A stretch of 64,000 bases of DNA from Leptoclinus maculatus (lineage: Eukaryota > Chordata > Actinopteri > Perciformes > Stichaeidae), in the NCBI GenBank assembly GCA_032191485.1, contig JAVDOI010000019.1:9951784-10015783 (forward strand). The letters are read 5' to 3'. Shown one piece after another: positions 13,523 to 23,700 of the stretch (the stretch's first letter is position 1; each line of letters opens with the position of its first letter). Below the pieces are notes generated by a model that was not told the origin of the DNA, searched no databases, and saw only the letters and a program-made list of their open reading frames with translations. The translations under genes were made by a program, and so were the position numbers.

Positions 13523-13893
13523 GCGAGAGGGAGCTGTGGGAGTTTTTGTCACCTTAATGTATTAAAAATTGGAAATAAGGAGCCCTAAATGAATGTACAA
13601 CACGGCTTTACTGTACCTTAAAGAGGAGTAAAAGAGGAGGGCTGGGGTGGAACGAGTGTGGCGAGTAAATAGGTCATCTCAACAGGTCCACTGAGAAGAA
13701 ACGGCTTTCTTCAGTCCAATTTCTAAATATACAACTAATGATTAATCAGAACTAAGCATGTAAATCAATATGCCTGAGTTGGCTTTCATGTTACATTTTC
13801 TATATATATCACATGCATATTGAAGCCATAAGGTAGAACTGTGAAAACCCTCCTTTCTCAATATTATCTAGCAAAGAACCCCCATGCTCCATT

Positions 13894-13917
13894 GAGAGAG
13901 AGAGAGAGAGAGACAGA

Positions 13918-13951
<34 letters not shown>

Positions 13952-14154
13952 CAGAGAGAGAGACAGAGAGAGAGAGAGAGACAGAGAGAGAGAGAGAGAC
14001 AGAGAGAGAGAGAGAGACAGAGAGAGAGAGACAGAGAGAGAGACAGAGAGACAGAGAGAGAGACAGAGAGACAGAGAGAGAGACAGAGAGAGAGAGAGAC
14101 AGAGAGAGAGACAGAGAGACAGAGAGAGAGACAGAGAGAGAGACAGAGAGAGAG
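13894..14154 (+). repeat. (GA)n tract with phased CAGA interruptions
   Basis: A 261-base (GA)n array in which single G positions are replaced by C, giving GACAGA variants. I count 18 C interruptions (first 13914, last 14144). All their spacings are even, so the dinucleotide register is never lost. Spacings of 12 and 8 alternate between 14032 and 14084, giving a 20-base higher-order period, and 18-18-18 occurs between 13964 and 14018. This shows variant units being copied by slippage or unequal exchange. Long open frames here on both strands are only Glu/Arg or Leu/Ser repeat translation. Confidence 0.97.
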
Positions 14155-14159
14155 TGTGT

Positions 14160-14653
14160 GTGTAGATGAAGAGAGATCATTGGGAAATATGCAAATAAAG
14201 ATATGAATACAGATCAGGCTTCTCCTCAGTAGGAGATGAATACATTTACCTCTCATCTACATGCTGATGAACAACAATAAGGTGCTTTTTTAGTTTTGGC
14301 ACAGTCAAGTATATAACGCTTTCATGGTCAGTTCATGTTCATGTTCACATCTTTTACTATTGATCTTTCCTCATTAACATTGTAGCCTAGTTTACAGCCT
14401 CAGTAGTGGTCAATGCCTATACATGTGTACCACAGGCTGCTGCAAGAAAACGAGAATAATTACCAGTTAATTTATCCTCGGTAGAAACCGCTAAACATTT
14501 GCTTCTGCACAGGATATCTGACAGGAAGAGAAAAGACTGTATTCACAGAGGAAAGTACCTTTATAATAAACCCACAGGTGTTATGATGAGCAGCTGGAAT
14601 AGAAAGCCTAAAGAAAACACCACTTTGTAAGCTCATCAGCATGCATGAACTAT

Positions 14654-14655
<2 letters not shown>
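14160..14655. other. Non-coding stretch between two microsatellites
   Basis: Unique sequence with no recognisable gene or element; it separates the (GA)n tract from the (GT)n tract. Confidence 0.6.

Positions 14656-14692
<37 letters not shown>
14656..14692 (+). repeat. (GT)n microsatellite
   Basis: About 18 GT units, pure, ending in GCGAGTGC. Frames across it translate to Cys-Val or Thr-His repeats and are not genes. Confidence 0.95.
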
Positions 14693-14698
<6 letters not shown>

Positions 14699-14817
14699 CA
14701 GTACACACATGAACGTGGGTGTGCTTGTTTCGCTCCGTTTCACCATGTGTGTGGTTTCATTTCATTTCAGAGGATTGTTTCGAGTCCCTTTGGAGAACTA
14801 ACTTTTCCTTTTAAGCT

Positions 14818-14835
14818 TTTTTTTTTTTTTTTTTA
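14818..14835 (+). repeat. Poly(T) tract
   Basis: About 17 thymines. It could be the reverse-complement poly(A) tail of an old retroposon, but no body was recognised next to it. Confidence 0.8.
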
Positions 14836-16097
14836 ACTTCCACACAACCGCTCGCTAGTGTTTGCCAGTGTTTCAGAAGGTAACCATGGTCAAAGCCTGG
14901 TACAGCTGTCCCCGGGCTACCTTCAAGCATCAGCAGAGCAGTCATCGGGAGGAGAGGGAGGTTTATAGTCTTAAAGTGGAAAGAATGCTCCCCTAAACCC
15001 TGTGGCATGAACCTACTATATATTTTTAATGAGACTCTCAGTGCTGCAGGCCTCCAGGCATGTGGCCAGAGGAGATGAAGTTTTCCAGAGACCAGCTTGA
15101 CATATGCACAGTAGAGGCTTTGGAAGGTGCACTGACACCAAGCAACGAGGTATCAACAGAGGATTTTATTCAATATGCAGCATACTCATTATATCAACAT
15201 GTGGCACAGAGGGAAATGGAGGAAATCTATTCGGAATTGTAAACACTTCTCGGCAATCCTATTTTCATCGGCGACAGTGTCGTTCTATACAAGTAATTGA
15301 ACTGCAAGTTTTACACAAGACTTTAGCTTAGCCATAGCTCCCGGTCTAACCTCAATCTGTCAGGTTTGTGACAAATCCTTAATCTTTTCTCAACATCATA
15401 TTGCATATATATGGGTTGAACCTCAAGGTGTTATAATATAGCTATTACTGTTAATAAAGCACTGAGCATATTAATTATTTACCAATTTTAATATGGTACT
15501 GTAAGGGTTGAGAACATTGCATGGGTTTTGCTGCTAAGGCCTTATTTGGTCTGGTATGAGTAGTAGCTAGCTTGCTTGTGCTACCGTTAACCTACGTTTT
15601 AGCATGTTGCAAATTAAATTGACTTCTTGTGAAAAAAACATGACAATATTTTTCTGTGACATGATATCTCATGTCGACAATAATGACTCAATATCTAACC
15701 AACACTAACTTTTTGAAATTAAATCATCTGTTTTTGAGTGTCAGAGTTTAAATGCACCTGGAATTACAGGCAAAGTGGTATTAATGGATTTTCAGCATTC
15801 TCTTTGAAGGGTGCGGGGACAAGGGTCGCTCCGTAAGAGCCGATTCAAGTGTTGATTTGTTGTCATCTCCGAGTGCAGTTTTTGGGAGAGTGCTACGCCA
15901 AGCAGCTGGGAAAAGAGGAAACACATCACTCTTGAGAAAAGATGGCTGTTGCTTGGGTCGCCCATATGCCTCAGCATCTGTGAGTGATGATGAACACTAT
16001 TCTGTATGACAAAATAAATCCCGATGACCAATGTTTACCAGCACAGATTGCTCGCTCTTTTACAATTTAGTTTTTTATGTTTTCACATACATTGCAG
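14836..16097. other. Non-coding stretch with one protein-like short frame
   Basis: The 60-codon frame at 15060-15242 has balanced amino-acid composition without repeats, but no family resemblance, no acceptor site at its start and ordinary AT-rich surroundings. The part 15500-15700 has fragments reminiscent of transposon interiors (CTAGCTTGC, CCGTTAACC), too vague to assign. Confidence 0.45.
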
Positions 16098-16205
16098 ATA
16101 GATTTTCAACAGAATGCTGTTAAACGGATACCGTCCAAGTCACATATTTCATGTCTTGAGCATTTTATGCCGTTTCGTTATAAATATCACACAAGTAGGG
16201 TCAGA
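16098..16205 (+). pseudogene. Possible degenerate THAP-like zinc-finger exon
   Basis: After a fair splice acceptor (pyrimidine-rich stretch ending in TTGCAG at 16092-16097), the frame starting at 16098 reads through a segment ending in Ser-Cys-Leu-Glu-His-Phe at about 16149-16166. The THAP DNA-binding domain has a Pro-Ser...Cys-Ser-Glu-His-Phe signature in its second half, preceded by an Ala-x-x-Arg-like helix, and this frame carries a similar arrangement (Ala-Val-Lys-Arg, Pro-Ser-Lys, Cys-x-Glu-His-Phe). The frame stops soon after, and the first half (C2 and Trp) is not visible in the window. It could be a relic of a P-element/THAP9-like transposase or of a THAP gene, or a chance match. A LINE fragment begins about 200 bases downstream. 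Confidence 0.25.
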
Positions 16206-16411
16206 TGTGCCGTATAAATTGTAGGTAAACTCTACATTCTTTTCAATACTGCTGCCAGAGTTTGGTCCAGAGACTAAATTTAAAAGCTGTCCTGCTGTGC
16301 TCCCCCTTTGGCTTTCCAATGAGTCACCACTTGTTTTTATAGTATGTTCAGAGGCTTTGTGAAACAAGTGGGGAATAATTGTGCTTTTGAATCTGTTCAG
16401 CCAGGTTACAA

Positions 16412-17180
16412 AATGATTGGCACACACACCTCCTCCATTCTAGTGTTGAACACCGGAGCCCCGCAGGGCCGTGTGCTCAGCCCCCTCCTGTTCACGCTGT
16501 ATACCTACGACTGCAGGCGACGGTGGCTAAGTGGAGAGCAGGGGCCGTCCTTCAATCAGAAGGTCGGCGGTTCGATTCCCCGGCTCCGCTAATCGCATGT
16601 TGAGGTGTCCTTGAGCAAGACACTTAACCCCAAAATTGCTCCCGTAGCTGTGCCTACGGTGTATGGATAGAATCTGAATTGTAAGTCGCTTTGGATAAAA
16701 GCTAAATGACTGTAATGTAATGTAATGTAACTGCAAGCCACAACATGAAGAGAACTCTGTTGTGAAGTTTAAAGACGACGGTCTCATCATCAAACAATGA
16801 TGAGACTTCATAGAGAGGAAATCAGCTATCTTGCAGAGTGGTGCTAAGCGAAAAACATACCCCTGTCTACATCAATGGAACTGAGGTGGGGCAAGCCAAC
16901 AGTTTTAAGTTTCTGGGAATCAGCTTCACAAACAACCTGACGTGGTCATCAAACATCTCCATCTGGGTGAAAGAAAGCTCAGAAACAGCCCCATTTCCTT
17001 TTAGGAAACTAGGACGGCTAAATTCCTGTGCCAAGTTGTTGTTCACTTTTATAGAGAAGCAATAGAACGCATGCTGACTGGAAACAAACTACATGGGATG
17101 TGCACAGCACCACCAGACTGCAGAGCAGATTCTTTCCTCAGGCTGTGAGACCCCTGAATTCTTCCTCCAACATCCATTTA
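16412..17180 (+). mobile_element. LINE reverse-transcriptase relic (Rex1/CR1/jockey-like), split by a SINE
   Basis: Part of the reverse transcriptase of a non-LTR retrotransposon. The first piece, 16412-16509, encodes the Gly-Ala-Pro-Gln-Gly...Leu-Ser-Pro-Leu-Leu block and ends at Tyr-Asp-Cys. The frame resumes after the SINE at about 16736 with Lys-Pro-Gln and reaches the catalytic-site block at about 16772, where the expected Phe-Ala-Asp-Asp is Phe-Lys-Asp-Asp followed by stop codons. A later block with Ser-Phe-Lys-Phe-Leu-Gly lies at 16898-16920 in a clean frame from 16838. Near 17075 the sequence jumps to the extreme 3' coding part (Phe-Phe-Pro-Gln-Ala), so an internal segment is deleted. 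The 5' end is missing. It is a dead copy, and clade assignment is from memory of motif wording only. Confidence 0.85.
16516..16729 (+). mobile_element. tRNA-derived teleost SINE
   Basis: The head carries a perfect Pol III A box (TGGCTAAGTGG, 16524-16534) and B box (GGTTCGATTCC, 16569-16579) at tRNA-like spacing. The middle has the fish SINE core TGTCCTTGAGCAAGACACTT (about 16608-16627), and the 3' domain reads GTCGCTTTGGATAAAAGC before a (TGTAA)n tail. A six-base target duplication, ACTGCA, flanks it (16510-16515 and 16730-16735), inside the reverse-transcriptase frame of the LINE relic. Compared with the wording I remember for this tail (AAAAGCGTCTGCTAAATG), about seven bases are missing. 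The tail is shared with a partner LINE in such SINEs. It is not a functional tRNA gene. Confidence 0.92.
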
Positions 17181-19617
17181 TAATATCGTTGTTGTATTTT
17201 TGTTGCTAACGCTAGCTACGCTAGCTAAAATTGGGAGCCAGAAACAAACATCTATGACTCATTGTCCTCGACATTGTATACAAAGAATAGTTGTTGGGCA
17301 GCCTTTCTAAAGTGAGCAAACTTACTATATTCTGTTATAAACATATCCAGTTGTCTTTGTGACAGCAGCACCAACAATAATACAACACTTGGGAACGCTG
17401 CGTAGGGAAAAGTTGAAAAGTTCCCTGTTGCCACTTTGAGCTATAACTTTGAAATAACTTCTCGAAGCCTTAGTATTTAGTTATTTATTTTTGATAGGCA
17501 GACAAATCTCTTTGAATCGGCAAAATGTGGGGAACTAAAATATTAATGTTCAATAGCTGGAAACGTCAATGGTACAACAATTGTTACAAATAAAATCATA
17601 TTGGAATTATAATTGGTCACTGATTGATTTGTATGATTGCTATTTTTAATAGTTTTTAAAAAGGAACCATTAACATCTGTTCATTATCAATGTCTCACCA
17701 CTGCCAGTGTGCATCCACACATGAAAAAGATGATTATATGAAGACACCTTGACTGCATATACATTACAGTTCATAAACACATGGACCTGGTTGCAACATA
17801 CTCAAATGTAATCATGCTCTCTGATTACAGTGATTGAATCTTGTTAGTGCAAAGGGAGCCAAACAAGCCTTAAAGGATGTCTGTTCTATTTGCTGGCCGG
17901 AGAGCCGATAGGCCCAAACAACAAATGGGATTACACGGTATGGAGCCACTGCAAACACGTCGGAGCAAGACTCAATGCTGTTGCAGTTAGACATCCGATT
18001 ATGCTTCCCAACATGAGGTGATTATACATAATTGAGAAGCAGAGGCAAGTGATGCCAAAGTGATTGTCAATGATAACTTGTCATCCAATACCTTAATGTA
18101 AAACTGCTCAGACAAGATCAAAACAAGCTCTAATACCTGGACACAGCTTCAATATAACGCTTGTATGAAGACATTTGCATGAATATAACATATATTTTAA
18201 ATGAATGGTATTCACTGTAATACATCTATATATGGTAATATATAAAGAGCTAGTTAGGTTAAATAATTTAGTCAAAAGAAGATTTATAGGACAATAATGT
18301 ACATTCTGCAAGGCGGTCCTATGAGAGGGAAATTCATTTCTACTTTCTTTCATATTTCATTTTACTCTAATTTAATGTGACTTTATTTTTTAATCTTGCG
18401 ACACCAAATTGTATTATTCCATATGCTCGGTTCAAGGAGAAACGCCAAGAGAGTACCACCTGCTGCAGAAAAAAATAGGGTACGCTCTTGGCACACTGTA
18501 TCAAATTATGAATAAATAACCCAACATGCTGTTAGCTTGGGGATAAAACACACACTATTAGCTTAAAAAATGAATTAAAAAAATAACCCTGTTATTCAGC
18601 ATAGCCTGAAACAGATGGCTGCATCGTCCTCTATATGTCAGGTCTGTCCAGCTCTCACAACCTTTGTCTGTGGCCTGAACTTTTCACAATTGCCTGCACA
18701 TGCAACACACACAGTTGTGCACACAAACATGCACGCATCTCCTTTCCTTTCCATCTATGCACACCTTTTTCATGATATCTCCTCTCTCCCAAAAAAAACT
18801 CTCTCTAATAAATATTTATGTCAGCTCCCATGTGGCGGGGCAGGGCTTACTCACAGCCAAATGATCCTCACGCAGAATAATGAAGCCGCTGGGATCCAGG
18901 TGAGAGGACAGAGGGAGGCTTATGCAACTCTGTGCCTTGTCAGGTAAGTTTCATCCATAATTTAACACCTGAGGAAGGAGATTGGAGATATAAGAGGAGA
19001 CGTGAGGAATTAGCCCCATAACCTGGGAAAGACGGGGGAACGGAGAAAGCAAATGAGTAAGCCCATAAAAGATTGAGTGGGCAAACGGTTCTGCAGCCAA
19101 ACTTCCGGCATGTACCTGCTGAGAGCATTTCACCTTTCCTGCATGTAAACCGCATGATTTCTGTTTCATTCATTGATTCAGCAATACTACTTACATGCAC
19201 TGGCCAATGGAATGATCAATACAAAGACATCGGCAAACAACTGTCCACCACAGGAAACCCCAGAACTCAAGCAATTCAGAGACTTGTGGGTTTGTCTTGT
19301 CAACACGTGTCCCCTGTTGACACGAATAAACAAGACAAATGGCCCTGACAGGCAATTTGATGGACGCGGTAGTTGACAACTTCACATTTTCTGGAGATCA
19401 ATCTGCCACACACAGAGCAGCTGTGCACAGCCAAACAATCAAACAGGGACAGGAAACCACTTAGTTATTGATCCAGCTGACCTTTGGACTGTACATTTTG
19501 ACCTTGCTATGATCCAACAGTGTGGCTTGACAAACCTAGGGTGAAAGCAGGTAGATCATCGGTTGTTGCTGTCCGGAATCACACTTTTGGTCAAAATAGC
19601 CGATAGATTAAACTACT
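17181..19617. other. Non-coding stretch, nothing certain
   Basis: AT-rich unique sequence. A small CTAGC-based palindromic patch lies at 17205-17226. A possible cassette-type exon at 18825-18899 is described under findings and is not claimed here. Confidence 0.5.
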
Positions 19618-20250
19618 GGGGCTGTAGTCAACCAAAGAACAGCTTGGTCGGCTGAAATTCTACCCACTCTTCGAGCAATCATGCCGATGGGAAAAAAGAA
19701 ATCTGCACATTACTCTGTATTTAATGAATAGCCAGAGTGCACTGTGCACTCTACCTGGTAGCCAAAATACATTAAAAAGAAATATAAAAAGCTTTTTGTA
19801 GCATATTGAATTATTTTTAAACTAATTATTTTAATACAGACTTAAAGCCAACCAGCACGCTCTTGCCCATTATCATGTGATTTACAAAAAGCTGCCAAAG
19901 CTATCGCTAGTGCCTGCAGTTATATCATAAACAAAACATTTCGGTTTTTATTAGACCAAAAATTCTGATATGTTCACACTCAAAGCCTAACAAAAAGTGA
20001 TGCACGGGGTGCACCCACCAAACCTGTTATGAGAGCCAATCCACACCGCGCCAAGCACTGTCACAATCATACCATAACATATACCTTCATGCTAACGCTA
20101 GTTAATGATGTGCTAACACAATCTACTAATGTTAGTTCCACAGGTTGTTACGTAGAAAGTAACGTTTTAGAAACATATATCTCCTTCTAAAGTATCACTT
20201 TTACATGTGCGCCAGGCACAACGTTTAAACATGACTAGCTCGAAATCCAC
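19618..20250 (+). mobile_element. Truncated hAT-type transposon remnant
   Basis: The left end GGGGCTGTAGTCAACCAAAG followed by a CTTGGTCGGCTGAAATTCTAC stretch matches the end sequence I know from a common teleost hAT family, which starts with GGGCTGTAGTCGACCAAAG-like wording. The downstream DNA (about 20070-20250), with CTAACGCTAGTTAATG and GTTACGTAGAAAGTAACG segments, fits the interior of the same family. No matching right-hand inverted end is visible, so it is truncated or strongly diverged. No transposase frame remains. The right boundary is approximate. Confidence 0.55.
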
Positions 20251-20339
20251 AAAACTAGCCCGAAAATGGGGAATATCTGAAATGATTGCATGAGAGTCTA
20301 TGGATAGTAGACTATGTTATACTGACAGGTGTAAAAGGT

Positions 20340-20530
20340 GTGTGTGCATTATTTGTTTCTATATGTGCAATGTTTGTGTCTGTAAAAGCCTGTATTTGCA
20401 TATCGTAATACAATAATTACCAGGGAAATACATATGTGCATATTCATAACACGTTTGCATATGCATACAGGTGCCTTTAAGTTTGTGCATGCATACATAT
20501 TGCATCTTTTGTGCATGTTTCGAGCAAGGG
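20340..20530. promoter_or_regulatory. Cluster of TGCAT / octamer-like motifs
   Basis: Nine TGCAT pentamers occur in about 190 bases, including ATTTGCATAT near 20392 and TTTGCATATGCAT near 20454, which resemble POU-factor octamer sites. Clustering may instead reflect a decayed simple repeat of GCATAT type. Not tested against conservation. Confidence 0.3.
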
Positions 20531-20670
20531 CCAAGCAGGGTCCAGATTGATCAGAGGGCCCCTATAGAGCCCCAGGGAGGCCACTAATGGAGCTGTCATT
20601 ATGCCACATCCTTGCTGTCCAACAGCCTCCTCTGCTGTCACGCACACATCGCTTACACATCACTTACACA

Positions 20671-20671
<1 letters not shown>

Positions 20672-20765
<94 letters not shown>
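20672..20765 (+). repeat. (AC)n microsatellite
   Basis: About 46 units, pure, preceded by imperfect units (ACTTACACATC) that look like decayed earlier repeats. Three overlapping Thr-His frames across it are artefacts. Confidence 0.97.
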
Positions 20766-20769
<4 letters not shown>

Positions 20770-23700
20770 GTTTACTGGTCTCAACAACTCAGCAGTTTCT
20801 CTCCAGCTGGAGTCAGTACCAGAGAGAGTTCAAAGGCACAACTGTGTCGGACAGGCGAAATATTGTCATCTCGGCGGGATGCAAAAAAAATAGAGTAGCG
20901 TTCAAAGTCAAATAGAGCTGTTTAAATGTTGCATCATGTGTTCAATGCGTTGACCTCAGGAATCTGAAAAGGCAATGCAGCAGAGAGGTCTGCTGAGCCA
21001 CAAAACACTAAACAGGGTTGAAATTCCACACAGAAGTCACAACCAGTATTTTGTTCTGTGCCTTAGAGACTTGTAGGAGGAACATTTGAATTGCTCTTGA
21101 ATTGCGAAGGCTTGTTTCCACAGAGGGAGGTCTGGAGGTCTGAAAAAACCTGCAGAGACTTTCTCTCCCTGTCCGTTTCTATTTGATCTGAAGGTAATAG
21201 TGGGAAGAATGGTTTAAACCTTTTACCTATTTGACTCTAAGTTCGTGTTTATGTGGAGGAGATCCAAAATCAAAAGAGAAGGTTGTATGGTTTAGCCTAC
21301 AGCTGTGGTACTATAAGTCCCTGCATCCTTTCAATACCAGGTCAAAGCCTGGGGATTGTATATAAGGCGGTTTTCACCACTTCGGAAGCTTGTTTTCCTT
21401 TTTGTCCGTGAAAAAAAAAGAAGCTTCTCTGTAAGTGTGCATGCGCGGCAGTGAGTGTGTGTGTGTGAGTGTGCGTCCGTTTTCTCTTTCAGGCTCTACA
21501 AATAAAAAGTTCAGGAATAAAATGTGATTCTGTTGATGTTTGAAAAACATGTTCCCTCCGCTTCCTTTACCCTCTCTTTCAATCTCACACAGTGAGCATC
21601 ATCATACAATATTAATCACAGTAAGTCCAGTAGAAGCTAGAAGAGTGGTAGCTGGGCTAAAAGAAAGGACGAAACACTTCTTTAATGTCAACTATTCCTC
21701 CTGAACTCAAAGTGCAAGAATTAGCATTAACCTATCCTGAGGAGGGGGTCTCTCTGCTTCTTCCTTTAGGTGATGTCTACCAGGCTCAGGAGTGTCACTG
21801 ACGTTCATCTTAGCTTGGGAAAAGAGCATTCAACAGTGGTTTGAACTGGAAGGAAGTTGGTGACATGGTCGGGCCCTGCAGGACGGCTAAAGTGTTGAAA
21901 GTCTGTGAATAGTTGCAGTAAGCGATAAACCACAATTATAAAGCCCTAGAAAGAATATGACATTTGCAGCGTGATATAACAAGTTTCTATTCAATATGCA
22001 TTGCACCATAAATAGTACATCACGGCAACAATCTAATTCACTGAGTGTAATGTTAAGTTTCTCACCAACTCATAACAACTTACACCATGAGCACTGAAGA
22101 ATTAAGACAATAGGCCTACACTGACTGTGTCAGCAGGAGTAGGGAGTGCAGTCAAATATATGAAGCCGCAGCAATAATGAAATGTGCTGATCTGGGTCTA
22201 TTGTTAAGTTTCTCACCACCTCAGCTCACAAAAACTCTCCATTTCTTAGCCCCTTCCATTGTCCCTCAGCCTTAAACCCTGACATGTAGGAACAATTTGA
22301 TTAGTTTTTACTGGCTTATTTTAAAATGGTGCTGACCAGATACTCTGTCAAAAACAATGTTGAATGAATTGGGGACAGAATGCGCAGCGTCACCTCAGCA
22401 AGAGGGCGTGAACACATTTCAAACCAACACTCTTAACAGACTGACGGAACTCAAAAGTGCATAGTTTTAGCGCTGCAGCAACAGTTCATCAAATGTACTA
22501 CCCATGACCCGAGGAGAGGTGTGAACAAGTTCCTCCTCAAAGAAAAACATCCTGCCAGCAAAACAATATCTAATAGGCCATGAGTCCCAAATTCATAACA
22601 AAGTGACTCAGCCCAGTGTTGAATTGGGAGGAAGAGAGCAAAATTGGTATCCTCCGGATACACTCCAAATGTCAGGTCTGGTAAGAAGAAGTCAAGGCTG
22701 CCTTGACAGAGCAATATAATTTGAACCCAATTTTGTGACTCAACTAGATATATCTGCTCTTTTTCCTTCCGAGTGAGTGGAAATATCTGCCACTGTCATT
22801 TTTAGAGAAGAGGAGGGAGGAAATGAGCCGTGGAAAAGACGGATTTAGAAGATGGGATGGTGTTTGTGTGTGTGTGAGAGAGTGTATGAGAGAGAGGTAA
22901 CTTGTGCATCAGAGCCTATTCAACAGAGAAATGGACTCTGTGTGTGCTGGCAGTATGTGTGTGACACGTGATCGATACATGATGAATACTCTTTAGAAAA
23001 TGTACATCTGTGCACATCACAGCGAGTAAAGGAAGTTTGCGAGAGTGTGCTGTCATCCGTGACGCTCTGCCATCGCTGGCGTGAGACTTTGATGTCAGAG
23101 TGTCACCCGTCACTCGTCTTGTCATGTCAAGCCATGATACTGCAAGTGCGTCAATCAACGATCTCTAAGGCTGCGTCTGGGGCTACCACGGCAACAGGGA
23201 GGGAACGGGGAGGCGAAGCGTCTTCCCTGTCGACAGCGACGCAAGTTTCGGTGGACTTTTGAGCAATCCGACAAAATAAGAAAGACGAATGACAAGAAGT
23301 TGGGTTTTGTGTCAGGCAGAGAAGAACAAAGTGTGAATCTGAAGAGTGGGGAAGTGAGTGGGCATGGGTTGACATTTGACTGACAATCAGCTTGAGGGAT
23401 TTATAACACATTCAGGTGGTGTGCAACAAAAAAGATGTGGATTCCAGGAATGGAGGTGGGTCAAACGGAGTATAAACTGAGAAAAGCATTATTCAGAGCT
23501 GTGACACCTTTTACTCTCAAACCTTCACCTGAATTAAAACAACCGTCAGCCATCGTCTGTCGTCTGTCTTCTCTCGCCGCTTCCTCCATTTCACAGCAAT
23601 ATCAAGGCTGCAAAAGATGTGACATGCGGTATTGATCACAGCCTCTCAACATGGCTGCATCTGTGTGGTGGAACGGAAAGGAGTGAGGGGTGAAGAGACA

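Noticed and set aside
13809..14256. Three long open frames on both strands (121-130 codons)
   Set aside because: They are translations of the (GA)n/(CAGA)n tract (Glu/Arg or Leu/Ser repeats), not genes.
15060..15242. 60-codon protein-like frame
   Set aside because: Balanced composition but no homology recognised, no splice acceptor at its start and no other coding evidence; frames of this length are expected by chance in 64 kb.
16520..16590. Possible tRNA gene
   Set aside because: A and B boxes are present, but they are the head of a SINE with fish core and tail, flanked by a target duplication; no functional cloverleaf was required to explain it.
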